Shown: in pieces, positions 1 through 5,023 of the stretch
Layout: each line of letters begins with the position of its first letter
Numbering within the stretch: position 1 is the first letter of the stretch
Assembly: GCA_937898165.1 (NCBI GenBank)
Contig: CALDKO010000031.1
Span: 1 to 5,184 of the forward strand
Source: an uncultured bacterium
GTDB taxonomy: Bacteria > Patescibacteriota > Minisyncoccia > Phycocordibacterales > UBA1006
DNA: 5,184 nt
Direction of reading: 5' to 3'
Made by a program: the position numbers and the translations under genes
Notes under the pieces: generated by a model
The model's database searches: none
Told to the model about the DNA's origin: nothing
Seen by the model: the letters and a program-made list of their open reading frames with translations, nothing else

Positions 1-437
1 AACCTGGAGATACTAATTGGGTAGCACTTTCCGATAGAAGTATCAGTGAAAATTTATTATTTCTGAATCCAGAAATTCAGAATATAGATTTTGAAAAATT
101 AGAACCTATAACTTTTTGGGAAGATGACTGGATTGATAAATCACGTGCCGAAGTTATGAAGGAGGTTATTTCGAAATACAGTGAACGCATGTTTTTTCCA
201 GGTATTGAATATATGACCTGGTGTGCTGAAAATCCTGACAAAGTTCCAGATGCGTTAAAGCAAGACGTTAATTATATATTTTTAGGTTCTTTGTTTTCAG
301 TAGAAGAAAACTATTACCAAGTACCTGTATTAAAATATTACGCCGATGAAGCTGTTTTTGAATGTATGGCCGGCGCTCCTGTAACAAGAGGTATTCTAAA
401 AGATGTCTATCAAGTTGTTGCTTTTGCAAAAAAGTAA
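1..437 (+). CDS. Protein of unknown function, 5' end cut by the window edge
   Basis: The reading frame is open from base 3 to TAA at 435-437, directly followed by an in-frame TAG. It gives at least 144 residues. An ATG at 156 is internal: 51 sense codons precede it without a stop and read as ordinary protein (for example FWEDDWIDKSRAEV), so the true start lies left of the window. The protein is acidic and rich in aromatic residues, with no evident membrane segment or signal in the visible part. A segment FPGIEYMTWCAENPDKVPDA followed by LKQDVNYIFLGS resembles, from memory only, a C-terminal pattern in uncharacterised Parcubacteria proteins (roughly PGIEYW, then ENPxKVPxxLKDGNYxFFFGS). No function can be assigned. 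Its arginines use AGA twice (plus CGT and CGC once each), unlike the CGA-rich ribosomal genes downstream. It ends 348 bases before rpsN, with a terminator between, so it is not co-transcribed with the ribosomal genes by design. Confidence 0.8.
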   Translation, partial: PGDTNWVALSDRSISENLLFLNPEIQNIDFEKLEPITFWEDDWIDKSRAEVMKEVISKYSERMFFPGIEYMTWCAENPDKVPDALKQDVNYIFLGSLFSVEENYYQVPVLKYYADEAVFECMAGAPVTRGILKDVYQVVAFAKK

Positions 438-525
438 TAGGTATTTCCCTTAAATACACCCTAAAAAGACAGTGATGGTCCCTATTATTACCAAATGGAA
501 TCATTATTCACTAAAAATAGTACGC

Positions 526-565
526 AAAACACCTTGATTTTTTATAAGAATCAAGGTGTTTTCTC
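526..565 (+). terminator. Intrinsic terminator downstream of the unknown gene
   Basis: A perfect 14-bp stem pairs AAAACACCTTGATT (526-539) with AATCAAGGTGTTTT (549-562) around a 9-base loop and runs into TTTTCTCT. The A-run on the 5' side means it could also work on the opposite strand. It lies 88 bases after the stop of the unknown gene and ends just before the -35 box of the rpsN promoter, so it insulates the ribosomal genes from upstream transcription. The U-tract is short (four T, then CTCT), which may limit efficiency. Confidence 0.8.
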
Positions 566-594
566 TTGACCAGTAACGTAACTTCTGCTATTAT
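566..594 (+). promoter_or_regulatory. Sigma70-type promoter for the rpsN-rplO ribosomal operon
   Basis: TTGACC (566-571), a 17-base spacer, then TATTAT (589-594): five of six matches in the -35 box, five of six in the -10 box and ideal spacing. Transcription would begin near 601, giving a leader of about 185 nt before the rpsN ATG. Its position immediately after the terminator and upstream of six tightly packed ribosomal genes supports the call. No start-site data are available. Confidence 0.75.
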
Positions 595-600
595 GGGGTC

Positions 601-785
601 CGTCCTGGTTCTTGTGTCGTACAAGAATTTTGGGCAGTAGAATGTGATCCATATGACGATTCGTGCTGAAAAATAATACATGGATTCTGAATCAAATTCA
701 GAATTCCAATGAATTTTTCCTCACAAATTATTATATGTGATATCTCTCTGTTTTTATAAAAATAGTTTTTAAACATACATACATT
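601..785 (+). promoter_or_regulatory. Long structured 5' leader of rpsN
   Basis: The predicted untranslated leader contains a 5' hairpin, TTCTTGT (609-615) with ACAAGAA (621-627), extendable by G-U pairs at 607-608/628-629. It also contains a hairpin ATTCTGAAT (684-692) with ATTCAGAAT (696-704). The left side of this second hairpin overlaps ATGGATT (680-686), which can instead pair with GATCCAT (646-652), so two exclusive folds are possible. A partial dyad TCACA (721-725) / TGTGA (736-740) follows. No known riboswitch or ribosomal-protein leader class is recognised. Autogenous control by a product of the operon (uS8 is the classical spc regulator in E. coli) is a reasonable but unproven reading. 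There is no convincing coding gene here on either strand. Confidence 0.45.
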
Positions 786-1055
786 ATGGCAAAAACATCA
801 GTCATTGCACGAAATCAAAAGCGTGCACGACTTATCACAAAGTTTGCTGCAAAGCGAGCAGAACTAAAAGCAAAAGGTGATTGGGATGCTCTACAGGCAT
901 TACCAAAAAACTCTTCTCCAGTTCGATACAAAAATCGATGTGGAATTACTGGTCGACCAAAAGGATATTTACGAGACTTTGGATTGTCACGTATTAAATT
1001 CCGAGAATTAGCTAACGAAGGAAAAGTTCCAGGTGTACGAAAGTCATCTTGGTAA
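786..1055 (+). CDS. rpsN: 30S ribosomal protein uS14 (zinc-independent form)
   Basis: The 89-residue product is a complete uS14, a protein of the 30S head that contacts the 3' domain of 16S rRNA near the A and P sites. It has the start MAKTSVIARNQKR, the central RYKNRCGITGRPKGY and the C-terminal block FGLSRIKFRELANEGKVPGV ending RKSSW. Only one cysteine (C52) remains and the CxxC pairs of the short zinc form are absent, so it is the C-minus type in its shortened, about 89-residue version. The start at 786 is the only sensible ATG; no Shine-Dalgarno motif precedes it. Nine of its eleven arginine codons are CGA. It opens the operon, directly after its leader and 15 bases before rpsH. In the usual order rplE would precede it, but here an unrelated gene does. 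Confidence 0.97.
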   Translation: MAKTSVIARNQKRARLITKFAAKRAELKAKGDWDALQALPKNSSPVRYKNRCGITGRPKGYLRDFGLSRIKFRELANEGKVPGVRKSSW

Positions 1056-1070
1056 TTCCTAATACTATAT

Positions 1071-1457
1071 ATGGATAGAATTTCAAACTTATTGATTGCT
1101 CTGAAAAACGGAGGAAATGCAAAACGTCCAACAGCGACTGTTCCATTTTCAAAATTACAGGCATCGATCGCAAAAGTATTGTTTGACGCAGGTTATATTG
1201 CTTCATACAGTAAAAAAGCACAAAACGGTCATGATGTACTGGAGCTTGGTATTGCATACGTGCAGGACAAGCCTCGTATTCATGATGTAAAACGAATTTC
1301 AAAACCTTCTCGACGTTTATACGCAGGAGCACACCAAATTCGTACAGTAAAAAGTGGTCATGGGATTTTGGTACTGTCGACACCAAAAGGAATTTTAACA
1401 GGAGATCAAGCAAAAAGTGAACACGTAGGTGGAGAAACACTTTTTGAAATCTGGTAA
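1071..1457 (+). CDS. rpsH: 30S ribosomal protein uS8
   Basis: The 128-residue product matches uS8, which binds helix 21 of 16S rRNA directly, nucleates assembly of the platform and in E. coli represses its own operon by binding spc mRNA. Family landmarks are the N-terminal helix DRISNLLIALKNG (residues 2-14), KRISKPSRRLYAG in the middle, and the C-terminal domain GHGILVLSTPKGILT to GGETLFEIW. The usual motif STSKG appears as STPKG. The protein starts right at the aspartate that most homologues reach after a few extra residues, so the N terminus is minimal. It lies 15 bases after rpsN and 4 bases before rplF, so the three are almost certainly co-transcribed. No Shine-Dalgarno is visible; the ATG is preceded by CTATAT. 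Confidence 0.97.
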   Translation: MDRISNLLIALKNGGNAKRPTATVPFSKLQASIAKVLFDAGYIASYSKKAQNGHDVLELGIAYVQDKPRIHDVKRISKPSRRLYAGAHQIRTVKSGHGILVLSTPKGILTGDQAKSEHVGGETLFEIW

Positions 1458-1461
1458 TTAT

Positions 1462-1995
1462 ATGTCACGACTCGCAAAAAAACCAATTGAAATACCGGCT
1501 GGAGTGACTGCCACTCTTGATCACCGAACACTTACTGTTACTGGTCCAAAAGGAACATTAACTCGTGAGTTTCGCCCAGAAATTTCTATTGTTGTAGAAG
1601 GTGCAGAAATATTAGTTACTCTAAAAGGTGATGACGTATTTGCACGAAGTCTCCTTGGAACATATGCATCACATATTAAAAATATGATTGCAGGTGTAAC
1701 TACAGGATACGAGAAAAAATTAATTCTCGAAGGAGTAGGATTTAAATCAGCAGTAGCAGGAAACACTTTGGATCTAGCGCTTGGATTTTCACATCCAGTT
1801 AAATTAGAAATTCCAACAGGACTTACTATTACTGCAGAAAAAAACGTTATTAGTATTTCAGGAATTGATAAAGAACAAGTCGGTCAATTTTCTGCATACG
1901 TGCGATCACTCAAAAAACCTGAACCTTACAAAGGTAAAGGATTCCGTTATGATGACGAAGTGATTCGACGCAAGCAAGGTAAAAAATCTGCTTAA
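1462..1995 (+). CDS. rplF: 50S ribosomal protein uL6
   Basis: The 177-residue product is a full-length uL6, a two-domain 50S protein at the base of the P stalk near the sarcin-ricin loop. The N-terminal landmark is MSRLAKKPIEIPAGV, followed by TVTGPKGTL; the second domain has LILEGVGFK and GFSHPV. The C-terminal family signature PEPYKGKGFRYDDEVIRRK, then QGKKSA, is intact. I chose the ATG at 1462 over an in-frame ATG at 1429. The later one gives the canonical N terminus and sits 4 bases after the rpsH stop, whereas the earlier one would add 11 unrelated residues lying inside rpsH. No Shine-Dalgarno motif is present. Downstream, the otherwise tight operon opens into a 104-base gap holding a palindromic element. 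Confidence 0.97.
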   Translation: MSRLAKKPIEIPAGVTATLDHRTLTVTGPKGTLTREFRPEISIVVEGAEILVTLKGDDVFARSLLGTYASHIKNMIAGVTTGYEKKLILEGVGFKSAVAGNTLDLALGFSHPVKLEIPTGLTITAEKNVISISGIDKEQVGQFSAYVRSLKKPEPYKGKGFRYDDEVIRRKQGKKSA

Positions 1996-2099
1996 CCTCA
2001 TTTTCAAAGCTTCAAAAGATTTCATCTGTCTTGGCTGCAGGATCGTTTCACTACGTCCTCGCCTGTGCCATCTAAAATCTTTTTACGCTTTTCAAATAT
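1996..2099 (+). repeat. Imperfect palindromic element filling the rplF-rplR gap
   Basis: The outer arms pair as AAAGC (2006-2010) with GCTTT (2087-2091) and AAAAGATTT (2014-2022) with AAATCTTTT (2075-2083), separated by a small internal loop, with further weak A/T pairing outside (2000-2003 with 2094-2097). Inside, GGC (2033-2035)/GCC (2061-2063), AGGA (2039-2042)/TCCT (2056-2059) and CGT (2044-2046)/ACG (2053-2055) extend it into a long hairpin. The core 2023-2073 is about 55% G+C (28 of 51), clearly richer than the flanking genes. It could be a dispersed REP-like repeat or a structured RNA within the operon transcript. It lacks the clean U-tract of a terminator, and no coding frame is convincing. 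Confidence 0.65.
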
Positions 2100-2453
2100 A
2101 TGAAAACAATCAACAATTACAACCTTGCAAAGCGACAGCGTTTGCATAAAAAAATCCGAACTCGCGTTATTGGATCTGAATCACGACCTCGTTTGTCAGT
2201 ATTCCGATCAAATAAATTTATTTACGCTCAAATCATTGATGATGCAACAGGAAAAACTCTTGTAGCAGTTAACGATATGAAAGATGCGAAAGGAAACAAA
2301 GTTGACCGCGCTAAAACCGTTGGTGAACAAATTGCAGAACTTGCAAAAAAATCAGGTATTACAGCAGTAGTATTTGATCGTGGAGGATTTCGTTATACTG
2401 GTCGAATTGCAGCGCTTGCAGATGCAGCCCGAGGAAAGGGTCTTGAATTCTAA
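2100..2453 (+). CDS. rplR: 50S ribosomal protein uL18
   Basis: The 117-residue product is uL18, of the family's usual length. It binds 5S rRNA together with uL5 and helps dock the 5S particle into the central protuberance of the 50S subunit. Evidence: a basic N-terminal region KRQRLHKKIRTRV, then RPRLSVFRSNKFIYAQIIDD, and the C-terminal VFDRGGFRYTGRIAALADAA followed by RGKGLEF, which is the most conserved block of the family. It starts at 2100 directly after the palindromic element and ends 14 bases before rpsE. No Shine-Dalgarno sequence is visible; the 3' arm of the palindrome (GCTTTTCAAATAT) lies where one would be expected, so folding of that element could influence initiation here. Confidence 0.97.
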   Translation: MKTINNYNLAKRQRLHKKIRTRVIGSESRPRLSVFRSNKFIYAQIIDDATGKTLVAVNDMKDAKGNKVDRAKTVGEQIAELAKKSGITAVVFDRGGFRYTGRIAALADAARGKGLEF

Positions 2454-2467
2454 TCATTTATATTTAT

Positions 2468-3148
2468 ATGGAAGATACAAAAACAACAACTACAACCGCT
2501 GACAATTCAACACCAGCAACAACAGCGCCAGCAAAAACATTTACACCTCGCACAGGGGCACGCACAGGCGGAGCACCTCGCACAGGTGGATTTACTCGAA
2601 AACCAGCCGATGGTTCATCACCACGCCCAGGAGGATTTGGTGCTCGACGTCCAGGAGGACGAACAGGTGGACGACCTGATCGTGCTGAACGACCAAAGCC
2701 AGAATTCGATCAAAAAATGCTTGAAATCCGACGTGTAACTCGTGTAGTTGCCGGAGGACGACGTTTCTCTTTCTCTGTAACATTGGTTGCAGGTGATAAA
2801 AAAGGACGCGTAGGTGTTGGAATCGGTAAAGCTACTGATACAACTCTTGCGATCAACAAAGCATTCAACGATGCGAAACGAAACATGATCAAAATTAAAA
2901 CTACTGAAACTGGATCAATTCCACATGAGGTAACTGCAAAATACAATTCAGGACGAGTATTTCTTATGCCAAACAAATCACGAGGAGTGGTAGTTGGATC
3001 TGCAATGCGAACTGTAATTGAATTCGCAGGAATTACTGATGTAACCGGTCGTGTTACTTCTGGATCAAAAAACAAACTTAACATTGCGCGCGCAACGATA
3101 AAAGCATTGACTGAATTTGCAATGCCAAAAGCTGCTCGTACTGAATAA
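2468..3148 (+). CDS. rpsE: 30S ribosomal protein uS5 with a long disordered N-terminal tail
   Basis: uS5 sits at the mRNA entry site and decoding region of the 30S subunit and affects translational fidelity. The conserved part begins near residue 80: LEIRRVTRVVAGGRRFSF (85-102) carries the spectinomycin-loop region (VAGGR). GDKKGRVGVGIGKATD and the C-terminal domain with GSAMRTVIEFAGI and NIARATIKAL follow. The product is 226 residues against about 166 in E. coli. The excess is an N-terminal tail of about 75 residues that is Thr/Ala-rich (4-24) and then Arg/Gly/Pro-rich, with RTGG and RPGG repeats (28-69). The C-terminal end after the last helix is short. It could start later only at M84, which would cut the core, so 2468 is preferred. 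Spacing is 14 bases after rplR and 1 base before rplO. Confidence 0.95.
   Translation: MEDTKTTTTTADNSTPATTAPAKTFTPRTGARTGGAPRTGGFTRKPADGSSPRPGGFGARRPGGRTGGRPDRAERPKPEFDQKMLEIRRVTRVVAGGRRFSFSVTLVAGDKKGRVGVGIGKATDTTLAINKAFNDAKRNMIKIKTTETGSIPHEVTAKYNSGRVFLMPNKSRGVVVGSAMRTVIEFAGITDVTGRVTSGSKNKLNIARATIKALTEFAMPKAARTE
2549..2586 (+). repeat. Short direct repeats encoding the uS5 RTG(G) tail
   Basis: CGCACAGG occurs three times at 2549-2556, 2561-2568 and 2579-2586, spaced 12 and 18 bases apart and therefore in frame. Each encodes Arg-Thr-Gly. These copies use CGC for arginine, whereas CGA or CGT dominate elsewhere in the ribosomal genes. This suggests local expansion by slippage or unequal recombination in the tail of rpsE. 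Confidence 0.7.
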
Positions 3149-3149
3149 T

Positions 3150-3584
3150 ATGTTACATACATTAAAACGAGACAATCCAAACAAAAAACAAAAACGTGTT
3201 GGACGTGGTCAATCATCTGGAAAAGGTAAAACTGCAGGACGTGGAACAAAAGGACAAAAAGCTCGAGGTAACACAAAAATGCGTCCAGCATTGCGTGATA
3301 TCATCAAGAAAATTCCTAAAAAACGTGGATTCGGTAAAAACCGAGCACGCGGAACCTATGTTAAACCGGAATTTGGAATTATAAACGTTAGTCAATTGGC
3401 AGCTATGACTGCAGTAACTCCTGAAACATTGGTGACTGCTGGATTGGTTTCACCTCGACTCGCGAAAAATGGTGTTAAAATTTTAGGAACAGGAACTCTT
3501 TCAGCAAAGGTTACTGTTTCGAATTGTCAGGTTTCAGCTATTGCAAAAGAAAAGATTCTTGCAGCAGGTGGAACAGTGGCGTAA
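3150..3584 (+). CDS. rplO: 50S ribosomal protein uL15
   Basis: The 144-residue product is uL15, a 23S rRNA-binding protein that joins late in 50S assembly. The N-terminal extended region has KKQKRVGRGQSSGKGKTAGR followed by GTKGQKARG, diagnostic of the family. The C-terminal globular half ends VSAIAKEKILAAGGTVA. The usual motif FEGGQxPLxxRLPKxGF is altered to MRPALRDIIKKIPKKRGFG (residues 44-62), a variant I associate from memory with Parcubacteria. The ATG at 3150 lies one base after the rpsE stop and gives the expected N terminus; an upstream in-frame ATG at 3117 would add 11 residues overlapping rpsE and is rejected. No rpmD (uL30) lies between rpsE and rplO. A 95-base gap with a promoter follows. 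Confidence 0.96.
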   Translation: MLHTLKRDNPNKKQKRVGRGQSSGKGKTAGRGTKGQKARGNTKMRPALRDIIKKIPKKRGFGKNRARGTYVKPEFGIINVSQLAAMTAVTPETLVTAGLVSPRLAKNGVKILGTGTLSAKVTVSNCQVSAIAKEKILAAGGTVA

Positions 3585-3591
3585 TTAATCC

Positions 3592-3668
3592 AACATGCGT
3601 GTTTCTGATGCATTCCGACTCTCTTGAACATTATTCATAGTACCGGTATACTGTCAGTCACGCATGTT
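3592..3668 (+). repeat. Inverted repeat enclosing the secY promoter
   Basis: AACATGCGTG (3592-3601) and CACGCATGTT (3659-3668) are perfect 10-base reverse complements. Just inside, CTGA (3605-3608) can pair with TCAG (3654-3657). In read-through RNA from rplO this would form a hairpin with a loop of about 45 bases. The loop DNA holds the -35 and -10 boxes of the secY promoter and a TACCGGTA palindrome (3641-3648). There is no U-tract, so it is not a typical terminator. Confidence 0.7.
3624..3652 (+). promoter_or_regulatory. Sigma70-type promoter for secY
   Basis: TTGAAC (3624-3629), a 17-base spacer, then TATACT (3647-3652): near-consensus boxes at ideal distance. The start point would fall near 3659, at the right arm of the surrounding inverted repeat, leaving a leader of about 20 nt before the secY ATG at 3680. 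The palindrome TACCGGTA (3641-3648) overlaps the upstream edge of the -10 box and could be a regulator site. It implies that secY can be expressed independently of the ribosomal genes. Confidence 0.7.
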
Positions 3669-3679
3669 CGCGTATATTT

Positions 3680-4954
3680 ATGTTAGATACATTTTTCAAA
3701 AAAGTTAAAATCATTTTTACTGATCGAGTTATTTTATCTCGCATTGGTTTCGTGTTGTTGATGTTTATCGTGTTTCGATTTTTAGGAACTATTCCATTAC
3801 CTGGAATTGATACTGTAAAATTGACTCAATTTTTATCTAACAACCAATTCTTTGCATTCCTTAGTTTGTTTTCTGGAGGAGGGTTAACTCAATTGTCACT
3901 TGTGGCACTCGGGGTTGCACCGTTCATTACCTCATCGATTATTATGCAATTGTTGACCGTACTTGTTCCAAGTATCAAACAAATGTATCACGAAGAAGGT
4001 GAAGCTGGACGAAAAAAATTCAATCAATATTCACGATTTTTGGCAGTAGGTATGGCAATTGTTCAAGGAATTGGATTAATTGCATTATTGTCATCTCAGG
4101 GAGTATTGATCTTGCCAACCATTTTTTCAGAAGTATTGTTCGTTGCAACAGTGGTTGCCGGTTCAGTACTCGTTATGTGGATTGGTGAATTAATTTCAGA
4201 ATTTGGAATTGGAAATGGAATTTCTATGATCGTGTTTGCAGGTATCGTATCACGATTACCAGCAGATTTTTCTAAAGGAGCATTTACCTATGATGCATCA
4301 CAACTACCGTTGTATATTGCAATCTTGGCAATTTTATTCCTTATGATTTTTGTCTCAGTTATTATTACTGAAGCTGAACGGCCAATTCCGGTTCATTATG
4401 CAAAACAAGTTCGTTCAGGTTACCAAACAGGTGGAACAGATACATATATTCCTTTGCGTATTGCACAGGCTGGTGTTATGCCAATTATCTTTGCAGGTTC
4501 AATTTTACAAATTCCACAAATTTTGGCGATGTTTTTCCTAAAATCAGCTAATACAAGTTTAGTTGCATGGGGGACTCGATTTAAAGATTTTAACTCATCA
4601 AACCTTTGGTATATCATTTTGTATTTCGTATTGATTTTCTTCTTTACGTATTTCTACACAGCGGTAACTTTTGATGCAGAGGCAATGTCAAACAACCTAC
4701 AAAAAAATGGAGCATTCGTTCCAGGTATTCGTCCGGGCGTTCCAACAGCAGATTATGTTGCGACCATATTGTCACGAACAACATTTTTTGGAGCGGTATT
4801 CTTTTCAGTAATCGCAGTTATGCCATTCATTCTTCAACGAATGACAGGAAACTCATTATTTGCAATTGGAGGTACAGCAATTTTAATTGCCGTATCTGTA
4901 TGTACTGATTTAATTAAAAAATTGTCAGCACAGGCTTCAATGCGGGAATACTAA
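3680..4954 (+). CDS. secY: Protein translocase channel subunit SecY
   Basis: The 424-residue product is SecY, the channel of the SecYEG translocon that moves unfolded proteins across, or into, the cytoplasmic membrane with SecA or the ribosome. It is highly hydrophobic, consistent with ten membrane helices; the first spans roughly residues 19-38 and ends IPLPGID. Landmarks: the plug/TM2 region FSGGGLTQL (64-72) and APFITSSIIMQLL (80-92), the cytosolic loop EEGEAGRKKFNQYSR (105-119), WIGELISEFGIGNGISMIVF, the C4 loop AERPIPVHYAKQVRSGYQTG, and the C5 loop FVPGIRPGVPTADY with its conserved arginine. The C terminus ends MREY, without the longer tail of E. coli (443 residues). No Shine-Dalgarno precedes the ATG. 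It has its own promoter upstream and a terminator 6 bases past its stop, so it may be a single-gene unit. Confidence 0.98.
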   Translation: MLDTFFKKVKIIFTDRVILSRIGFVLLMFIVFRFLGTIPLPGIDTVKLTQFLSNNQFFAFLSLFSGGGLTQLSLVALGVAPFITSSIIMQLLTVLVPSIKQMYHEEGEAGRKKFNQYSRFLAVGMAIVQGIGLIALLSSQGVLILPTIFSEVLFVATVVAGSVLVMWIGELISEFGIGNGISMIVFAGIVSRLPADFSKGAFTYDASQLPLYIAILAILFLMIFVSVIITEAERPIPVHYAKQVRSGYQTGGTDTYIPLRIAQAGVMPIIFAGSILQIPQILAMFFLKSANTSLVAWGTRFKDFNSSNLWYIILYFVLIFFFTYFYTAVTFDAEAMSNNLQKNGAFVPGIRPGVPTADYVATILSRTTFFGAVFFSVIAVMPFILQRMTGNSLFAIGGTAILIAVSVCTDLIKKLSAQASMREY

Positions 4955-4960
4955 TTCATC

Positions 4961-4991
4961 AAAAAAACTATCTAAACGGGTAGTTTTTTTT
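4961..4991 (+). terminator. Intrinsic terminator between secY and the adk-like gene
   Basis: AAAAAAACTA (4961-4970) pairs perfectly with TAGTTTTTTT (4981-4990), with T4971-G4980 and C4972-G4979 closing a 6-base loop; eight T's run from 4984 to 4991. The A-run on the left makes it potentially bidirectional. It begins 6 bases after the secY stop, so it should end most secY transcripts. Confidence 0.85.
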
Positions 4992-5017
4992 GATTTATAT
5001 TTTTTATATGGTAATAT
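4990..5017 (+). promoter_or_regulatory. Extended -10 promoter for the adk-like gene, probably leaderless
   Basis: TTGATT (4990-4995), a 16-base gap, then TAATAT (5012-5017), preceded by TGG at 5009-5011, which gives an extended -10 (TGn). Counting from the -10 box, +1 falls at about 5024, the A of the ATG. An alternative -10, TTATAT (5004-5009), would leave a leader of only about 8 nt. Its position directly after the secY terminator supports it. Confidence 0.55.
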
Positions 5018-5023
5018 CTGGTT

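Noticed and set aside
156..437. Short 93-residue gene starting at the ATG at 156
   Set aside because: The frame is open without a stop back to base 3 and reads as protein, so this is the tail of a longer gene entering from the left.
441..457. Small hairpin GTATTT/AAATAC just after the first gene's stop
   Set aside because: Only six A/T-rich pairs and no T-run; the strong terminator at 526-562 is the better candidate.
653..676. Seven-codon open frame (MTIRAEK) in the rpsN leader as an attenuation peptide
   Set aside because: It has no Shine-Dalgarno, no run of diagnostic codons and is short enough to be chance; the hairpins after it lack a U-tract.
591..776. Minus-strand open frame of 61 codons in the rpsN leader
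   Set aside because: It has no recognisable family, covers the promoter -10 box and the hairpins of the rpsN leader, and has no support for an antisense gene.
1012..1440. Minus-strand open frame (142 codons) opposite rpsH
   Set aside because: It is fully antisense to rpsN and rpsH, has no family resemblance and is explained by codon bias of the sense genes.
1429..1461. Upstream in-frame ATG for rplF adding 11 residues
   Set aside because: The added residues overlap the end of rpsH and do not match uL6; the ATG at 1462 yields the canonical MSRLAKKPI start at 177 residues.
3117..3149. Upstream in-frame ATG for rplO adding 11 residues
   Set aside because: It overlaps rpsE and gives an N terminus unlike uL15; the ATG at 3150 gives the expected 144-residue protein.
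2710..3291. Long minus-strand open frame (193 codons) across rpsE and rplO
   Set aside because: It lies antisense to two well-conserved ribosomal genes; its hydrophobic, low-complexity translation is what AT-rich codon bias produces on the opposite strand.
3592..3668. Inverted repeat after rplO as a transcription terminator
   Set aside because: The loop is about 45 bases or more, and no T-run follows the 3' arm.
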